DNA of 9,767 nucleotides. Origin: Sedimenticola sp. Its GTDB lineage: Bacteria > Pseudomonadota > Gammaproteobacteria > Chromatiales > Chromatiaceae. Of the stretch, positions 5,929 through 9,767 are shown in pieces. Every line of letters starts with the position of its first letter. The first letter of the stretch is position 1. A program made the translations under genes and the position numbers. The notes under the pieces were generated by a model. That model saw nothing but the letters and a program-made list of their open reading frames with translations. It was not told where the DNA came from and made no database searches. The stretch is taken from assembly GCA_030590525.1 (NCBI GenBank), contig JAUUYI010000052.1, positions 1 through 9,767 on the forward strand, given 5' to 3'.

Positions 5929-7124
5929 TAATTTTCAGCCGAGTCCCCTTTCTCAACCAGCACAGCATAGGCTTCGATGATACGATCGATCTGTTCTGGT
6001 GTGTGTGCTGCACTCACACTGCAGCGCAATAGACTGGAACTTTTCGGCGCTGCCGGCGGCAGTACCAGATTGACGTAGACACCCATGGAAAGCAGCTTAT
6101 TCCAGGCGGTAACCGCGTGCTCGCGATTATCCATCAAGGTTGCGATCACAGGGCTTGCCTCAGGTCCTACTTTAAATCCCAGATCTTTCAGACCATCGTA
6201 GACTCGATGGGCATTTTCCCATAGTTTGGTGCGAATCTCGGGATGCCTTCGAACCATTGCCAGCGCAGCCCTCGCGGATGCGATGGTCGCAGGCGTAGAT
6301 GATGCCGTAAAGATATAGGGCCGGATGGAATAGCGAAGAAGTTCGAATTCGGGGTGGCGGCTGACACAGAAGCCACCGACGGAACCAAGACTCTTACTAA
6401 ACGTGCCGACGATGAAATCCACCTCATCCTCGACACCTGCCTCTTCTGCCAGACCTCGGCCATGCTCACCAAGAACCCCCATTGAATGGGCCTCATCCAC
6501 CAGCAGATAACTTCCATAACGGCGCTTTATCTCCACGATCTCCCGGAGCGGCGCCCGATCGCCGAGCATGCTGTAGATTCCCTCTACCACGATCAGCGCC
6601 TTGGAAGCCCTCTCGCCCAACCCGCTCAGGCGCCTCTCCAGATCTCCCACATTATTGTGTCGAAAGCGCAGGAATTCTGCACCTCCCCGGAGACTGCCAT
6701 CGTAAATACTCGCGTGGGAGTCCGCATCCAGCAGAATCACATCACCTTGCCCCATCAGCGTGGAGACCACGCCCATGGTTGCCTGGTAGCCGGTAGTGAA
6801 CACAATTGCCGAATCTGTGCCTAGAAAATCGGCCAGTTCCCTCTCCAGATTCACATGGCCACTGTAGGTACCGTTGGCCATGCGTGAGCCAGTCGTGCCT
6901 GTACCCTCTGATTCCAGCGCCTTTTTGGCCGCCTCGATACACTCCGGCGCAAACGTCAGCCCCAAGTAATTATTGGTGCCTGCCAGTATGACAATTTTAC
7001 CGTTGATCACTCCTTCCGTAGCGGAAAGGAGCTCCTCGGTCACCACACCAAAAGGGCTCTCACCGCTTTGAAGCAAGCGCTGTAGAGTCGCGGCGATAGG
7101 TTGAAACTTGTCGAAAATACTCAT
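5910..7124 (-). CDS. PLP-dependent alpha-oxoamine synthase, serine palmitoyltransferase-like
   Basis: This 404-residue enzyme belongs to the fold-type I family that condenses an amino acid with an acyl-CoA or acyl-ACP with loss of CO2 (SPT, BioF, Kbl, HemA). Visible features are NNYLGL (51-56), GTGTTGSRMANGTYSGH (74-90), the cofactor-stacking His137 in DADSHASIYDG, DEAHSMGVLG (210-219) with Asp210 and His213, and the Schiff-base lysine Lys244 in GTFSKSLGS. The GTGTTGSR-x-x-NGTY motif is the serine palmitoyltransferase form and differs from those of BioF, Kbl and HemA. This suggests 3-ketosphinganine-type synthesis, the first step of sphingolipid formation. No bio genes, tdh, acyl carrier protein or ceramide synthase is adjacent, so the product is not proven. 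The start is ATG 7124 with a weak GCCGGA upstream. Bacterial forms are soluble homodimers, consistent with the lack of a membrane segment. Confidence 0.85.
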   Translation of the reverse strand: MSIFDKFQPIAATLQRLLQSGESPFGVVTEELLSATEGVINGKIVILAGTNNYLGLTFAPECIEAAKKALESEGTGTTGSRMANGTYSGHVNLERELADFLGTDSAIVFTTGYQATMGVVSTLMGQGDVILLDADSHASIYDGSLRGGAEFLRFRHNNVGDLERRLSGLGERASKALIVVEGIYSMLGDRAPLREIVEIKRRYGSYLLVDEAHSMGVLGEHGRGLAEEAGVEDEVDFIVGTFSKSLGSVGGFCVSRHPEFELLRYSIRPYIFTASSTPATIASARAALAMVRRHPEIRTKLWENAHRVYDGLKDLGFKVGPEASPVIATLMDNREHAVTAWNKLLSMGVYVNLVLPPAAPKSSSLLRCSVSAAHTPEQIDRIIEAYAVLVEKGDSAENYKVAIT

Positions 7125-7384
7125 TCCGGCATTTTATTCATGGTTTTGTACCCAGGACACAGACCTGCCCATTCGCCGTAGCGAATCCACACGGTTCAGA
7201 GCCCCATCCTGTGGTCGAATAAAGAAACAACACCCGTCTACCCCTTAACTTCGTTTAAAGCATCCTGCGCTTGTTGAAAAGCGAGATGCAAACCCCCAGT
7301 CAGGGCGGGCAACAAACCAATTTACCCTATCGAATTCCACCGCTCAACGATGTAAGGGTTATTACTGAGTTCTGATTATCGCCA

Positions 7385-7414
7385 ATAATGCCGCCGTCAG
7401 CAAATCTCAGTCAA
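7385..7414 (-). promoter_or_regulatory. Candidate sigma70 promoter towards the SPT-like gene
   Basis: Read leftward, TTGACT (complement of 7409-7414) matches the -35 box at 5 of 6 positions and CATTAT (complement of 7385-7390) the -10 box at 4 of 6, with an 18-bp spacer. The leader to the SPT-like start would be about 250 nt, which is long. A closer promoter could exist. Confidence 0.3.
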
Positions 7415-7525
7415 GAATATAACTGACATTCGCCGCAAATTACACTGCCAAGATGGATTCAATACCACCCAATACGCAGAAAATGCTTGCTCGAATTCGC
7501 ACATACCCTCCGTGGAATCGAAATC

Positions 7526-7556
7526 GGCACATCCCGATAAACCTGGGAATTGTGCC
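7526..7556. other. Two-part stem-loop in the divergent spacer
   Basis: GGCACA (7526-7531) pairs with TGTGCC (7551-7556). Inside it TCCC (7532-7535) pairs with GGGA (7545-7548), leaving a 2-nt bulge and a 9-nt loop. It lies about 125 bp upstream of the ELM1-type start. It could be a leader structure or an operator. No terminator-like U-tract follows. Confidence 0.25.
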
Positions 7557-7679
7557 ACATGGAGAGCGGTATCTCAAGTGGGATCGTCCCCTTATCCTCA
7601 CATCTGTACCCGGCTTTGCTGCCCCAGCGGAAAAAACATAAAATACTGATTTTTAGGGAAGATTCCAATACCATCCAAG

Positions 7680-8822
7680 ATGCAGCAGAAGACCCGAAAA
7701 CGCTTTGAAAACCAGGCTCAGGGGGTAATCCAGGGGCGCCCCTACCCTATCATCTGGGCGGTAATGGGGTACCGTGCCGGGGAAAACTCACAGATACTGG
7801 CATTGGCAAACGCACTGGAACTGCCATTCGAGACCAAGCGCCTTGGATATCGTAAGAGCGGTGCGGTCAATGGCCTGCTGCAGCGGGTCACCATGAAAAG
7901 CATCGATGCAGCCCGTTCCACGCCGCTGCTTCCCCCATGGCCCGACCTGGTGATCTCTGCGGGCCTTCGCAACGAGCCGGTATGCCGCTGGATCCGGGAG
8001 CAGAGTGGTGGGAGAACACGTCTGGTACATATTGGCCGTCCCTGGGCTCCCCTGGAAAATTTTGACCTGGTGATAACCACACCACAGTACCGACTGCCAT
8101 TGCGTCCCAATGTTCTACACAACCATACCACTCTGCATGGCGTTACCCCGGCCGCCCTGGTGAATGCAGCCGAGCGCTGGGCACCCGGCCTGCAACATCT
8201 GCCAAAACCAAGGGTTGCGGTCGTCATCGGTGGCAACAGTGGACCCTATACCTTCGGCCCCAAAGCCGCCAGACGCCTGGGAGCGGCTGCCAGCCGGATG
8301 ATAAGTGAACACGGCGGTTCCCTGCTGGTCACCACCAGTTCCCGTACCCCGGGTCCGGCAATGGAAGTACTGGAAGAGGCGTTTACAGTGCCTGCGGAGA
8401 TCCACCGCTGGGATCCCGCAACCGAAGACAATCCCTATTACGCCTTCCTCGAACTGGCCGATGCCATCATCGTAACCGGCGATAGCATTGCCATGCTGAG
8501 CGAGGCCTGTGCAACCCGGAAACCGATCTACATTTTCGACCTGGCGACCGGAGCATGGGCCATGCGGGGAGGGAACAAAGGACGGGGGGATGGCACAAAC
8601 GAATGGCGCAACGACGACTTCCGCCTCAGTGCCTGGCTCTACCGTCAACTGATGCGCTTCGGGCCCATGCGGCTGTCACGGGATATCCGCCTGGTCCATG
8701 ACTGGCTGGTGTCCAGTGGCCACGCCGCCTGGCTTGGAGAGATCTTTCCAAACACTGAGCCGCCACCGCTGAATGACGTTCAAACTACCGTGGAGCGGGT
8801 GCGACAGCTGCTCGCACGATAA
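7680..8822 (+). CDS. ELM1-family (mitochondrial fission ELM1-like) putative GT-B glycosyltransferase
   Basis: This 380-residue protein belongs to the family named after plant ELM1. Bacterial members have unknown substrates and a fold related to GT-B glycosyltransferases. Signature stretches are GYRAGENSQ near the N terminus (30-38), PDLVISAG (88-95), HIGRPWAP (117-124), DLVITTPQYRLP (129-140), VVIGGNSGPYTF (181-192), TTSSRTPG (218-225) and the C-terminal ELADAIIVTGDSIAMLSEA (258-276), which resembles the donor-sugar-binding acidic loop of GT-B enzymes. There is no signal peptide or membrane segment. ATG 7680 is the first available start after an in-frame stop at 7647. The nearest purine tract, AGGGAAG, is 18 nt upstream and too far for a good ribosome binding site, so translation may be weak. 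It lies divergent to the SPT-like gene and convergent with lptG. The family is fairly clear; a transferase role is inferred. Confidence 0.78.
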   Translation: MQQKTRKRFENQAQGVIQGRPYPIIWAVMGYRAGENSQILALANALELPFETKRLGYRKSGAVNGLLQRVTMKSIDAARSTPLLPPWPDLVISAGLRNEPVCRWIREQSGGRTRLVHIGRPWAPLENFDLVITTPQYRLPLRPNVLHNHTTLHGVTPAALVNAAERWAPGLQHLPKPRVAVVIGGNSGPYTFGPKAARRLGAAASRMISEHGGSLLVTTSSRTPGPAMEVLEEAFTVPAEIHRWDPATEDNPYYAFLELADAIIVTGDSIAMLSEACATRKPIYIFDLATGAWAMRGGNKGRGDGTNEWRNDDFRLSAWLYRQLMRFGPMRLSRDIRLVHDWLVSSGHAAWLGEIFPNTEPPPLNDVQTTVERVRQLLAR

Positions 8823-8855
8823 CAGGTCGATTCTGCTACGCCGATCCATGAGTGC

Positions 8856-8922
8856 CCGCAGCAGGGATGCTGCGGCCAGTGAGCTGTTCGCGGCGCCCCC
8901 CATCCAGGGTAAACAGGGATGG
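8856..8922. repeat. Tandem hairpins between convergent genes, repeat-like
   Basis: CCGCAGCA-GGGA-TGCTGCGG (8856-8875) is a perfect 8-bp stem with a 4-nt loop, 34 nt after the ELM1-type stop. CCATCC (8900-8905) and GGATGG (8917-8922) form a second 6-bp stem. Neither has a U-tract. The style of sequence (paired CAGGGATG-type palindromes) resembles intergenic repeats I recall in marine and sulfur-oxidising gammaproteobacteria. They may act as transcript 3' ends for both converging genes. Copy number elsewhere cannot be seen. Confidence 0.45.
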
Positions 8923-8970
8923 ATCGGGGTCCCAAAACAGGGAGTTATTGTTTCGCGAGCCCTTAGTTGC

Positions 8971-8990
8971 GTAGGATGAGCACAGCGAAG
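8971..8990. repeat. Partial REP-like sequence GTAGGATGAGCACAGCGAAG
   Basis: The motif resembles one arm of a common gammaproteobacterial extragenic palindrome (GTAGGATGAGC-AAGCGAAGC type). The matching second arm is absent: the sequence runs into the end of lptG a few bases later. This is probably a decayed or partial copy. Confidence 0.35.
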
Positions 8991-8996
8991 CAAGCC

Positions 8997-9767
8997 CTAA
9001 ACCCGTCGCCACAGAAAAAATAGTGCAGTCAGCCCCACTACCCCCACCGGGACAAACGCCACCAGCAGCGCATTGATCTGCAGCACCAGGCCAATGTTGT
9101 ACCAGAGCTGGCTGCCAAGAAAAAACAGGATGCCGGATATCACCCCCACCGCAATCTGGCGCCCAAACCCTCCCCCCCGCAGGGAACCAAAGATGAAAGA
9201 GACGGAGAGCAGTGCCATCACACCTACCCGCAGTGGTTGAAACCATTTGCGCCAATAGGTCAACTCGACCCCGCCTGAGTCCAGCTCCACATCCTGCAGG
9301 TAACCGATATATTGCCACAACTCGCTCAGGCTGAGACTGGCAGCAGGAAACAGCTGGGTTTCCAGCGGATCGTGCTCCCAGAAGGGACGCCACTCCATGT
9401 CCGGTAGTAACTCTGTGACTAACTCCCGCCCTTTCAGGCTCCTTCGCTGCAGATCCACCAGCCGCCATTTGCCATCACCTGCGAAATCCGCCCGCTGTGC
9501 ATGCAGGAACTGACGCAACCTGCCATCCGGCTCAAACTCATATATATCGATATCTGCGGGGACCTGCTGCATCAATAACCGTCTAACGTTGACATAACGG
9601 TCGCCATCACTGGCCCAGAAGCCTTTCTTACGCAGAATCTCCCCGCCGAGTTTGGACGTTGCCTGCAGCCGGTTTCTTACGGCCCCCTGGTACAGGGGTG
9701 GGGCAACATATTGCATCAGCAGCAACGATATCAGCATTAGACCAATGGCAGGCCGGAGAACCGCCCA
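8997..9767 (-). CDS. lptG: LPS export permease LptG, N terminus beyond window
   Basis: LptG with LptF and the ATPase LptB extracts lipopolysaccharide from the inner membrane and passes it to the LptC/LptA bridge. The 256 residues present begin inside a membrane segment (AVLRPAIGLMLISLLLMQYV), matching the third helix of LptG. A periplasmic beta-jellyroll domain covers about residues 35-175 (VRRLLMQQ and DLQRRSLKG are typical stretches). Three C-terminal helices follow (RVGVMALLSVSFIF, GVISGILFFLGSQLWYNIG, and the final stretch ending in FFLWRRV). LptG is usually about 355 residues, so roughly 100 are missing beyond the right edge. The frame stays open to base 9767, and an internal ATG at 9737 should not be taken as the start. 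lptF normally lies just upstream, off-window. LptF is the alternative identity, but the C-terminal sequence favours LptG. Confidence 0.87.
   Translation of the reverse strand, partial: WAVLRPAIGLMLISLLLMQYVAPPLYQGAVRNRLQATSKLGGEILRKKGFWASDGDRYVNVRRLLMQQVPADIDIYEFEPDGRLRQFLHAQRADFAGDGKWRLVDLQRRSLKGRELVTELLPDMEWRPFWEHDPLETQLFPAASLSLSELWQYIGYLQDVELDSGGVELTYWRKWFQPLRVGVMALLSVSFIFGSLRGGGFGRQIAVGVISGILFFLGSQLWYNIGLVLQINALLVAFVPVGVVGLTALFFLWRRV

Larger units (their letters stand above)
7125..7679. other. Divergent non-coding spacer, SPT-like / ELM1-like genes
   Basis: This 555-bp stretch is more AT-rich than its neighbours. Short open frames occur on both strands near 7453-7674 but have no ribosome binding site and no recognisable product. 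It contains a leftward promoter candidate and a stem-loop (both listed separately). An imperfect direct repeat is also present: GATTCAATACCACCCAA (7456-7472) against GATTCCAATACCATCCAA (7661-7678, just before the ELM1-type start), differing by one base and one gap. The length leaves room for a regulator site or small RNA, but none is identified. Confidence 0.6.

Noticed and set aside
7453..7674. Short open frames on both strands in the divergent spacer
   Set aside because: No Shine-Dalgarno sequence, overlapping opposite-strand frames, no recognisable protein features.
8836..9468. Long minus-strand frame overlapping lptG
   Set aside because: It is a shifted-frame shadow of lptG; the lptG frame carries the clear membrane and periplasmic domain pattern.

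Overview
This 9.8 kb window looks like ordinary chromosome from a gammaproteobacterium. The support is a Pseudomonas-type REP hairpin at the left edge, a Dnr-like Crp/Fnr regulator, LptG (so a lipopolysaccharide outer membrane), an RND-type adaptor, and a moderate-to-high GC content. Genus cannot be told from the sequence. There is no CRISPR array, rRNA, tRNA, prophage or full insertion sequence.

Layout. (1) 1-1814, minus strand: a small SCP2-like lipid-binding protein is followed by a periplasmic membrane-fusion (RND/HlyD) adaptor, with a strong hairpin between them. A REP hairpin lies beyond the adaptor gene. (2) 1815-2136: a divergent regulatory region with two perfect palindromes that share one 6-bp half-site, and a plausible sigma70 promoter pointing right. 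(3) 2137-4744, plus strand: a dynamin-superfamily GTPase with two membrane segments, then nadA (quinolinate synthase) 43 bp downstream, probably one operon. (4) 4819-5529, minus strand: a Crp/Fnr regulator resembling the NO-responsive Dnr/Nnr branch, convergent with nadA. (5) 5530-5909: non-coding DNA with a roughly 64-bp MITE-like element flanked by a 5-bp direct repeat, plus further inverted repeats. (6) 5910-7124, minus strand: a PLP-dependent alpha-oxoamine synthase whose glycine-rich motif is of serine palmitoyltransferase type. (7) 7125-7679: a 555-bp divergent spacer with a candidate promoter, a stem-loop and an imperfect direct repeat. (8) 7680-8822, plus strand: an ELM1-family protein with GT-B glycosyltransferase-like features. 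(9) 8823-8996: a repeat-like convergent spacer with two hairpins. (10) 8997 to the window end, minus strand: the C-terminal two thirds of lptG, cut by the window edge.

How the genes fit together. nadA and lptG are housekeeping genes. Several of the others concern membranes or lipids: the SCP2 protein, the adaptor, the dynamin-like GTPase, the SPT-like enzyme, the ELM1-type protein and LptG. The most suggestive pairing is the SPT-like enzyme facing the ELM1-type putative glycosyltransferase, which raises a glycosylated sphingoid lipid as a hypothesis. I see no clear-cut new defence or mobile system. The most notable non-coding signals are the paired palindromes and the MITE-like element.
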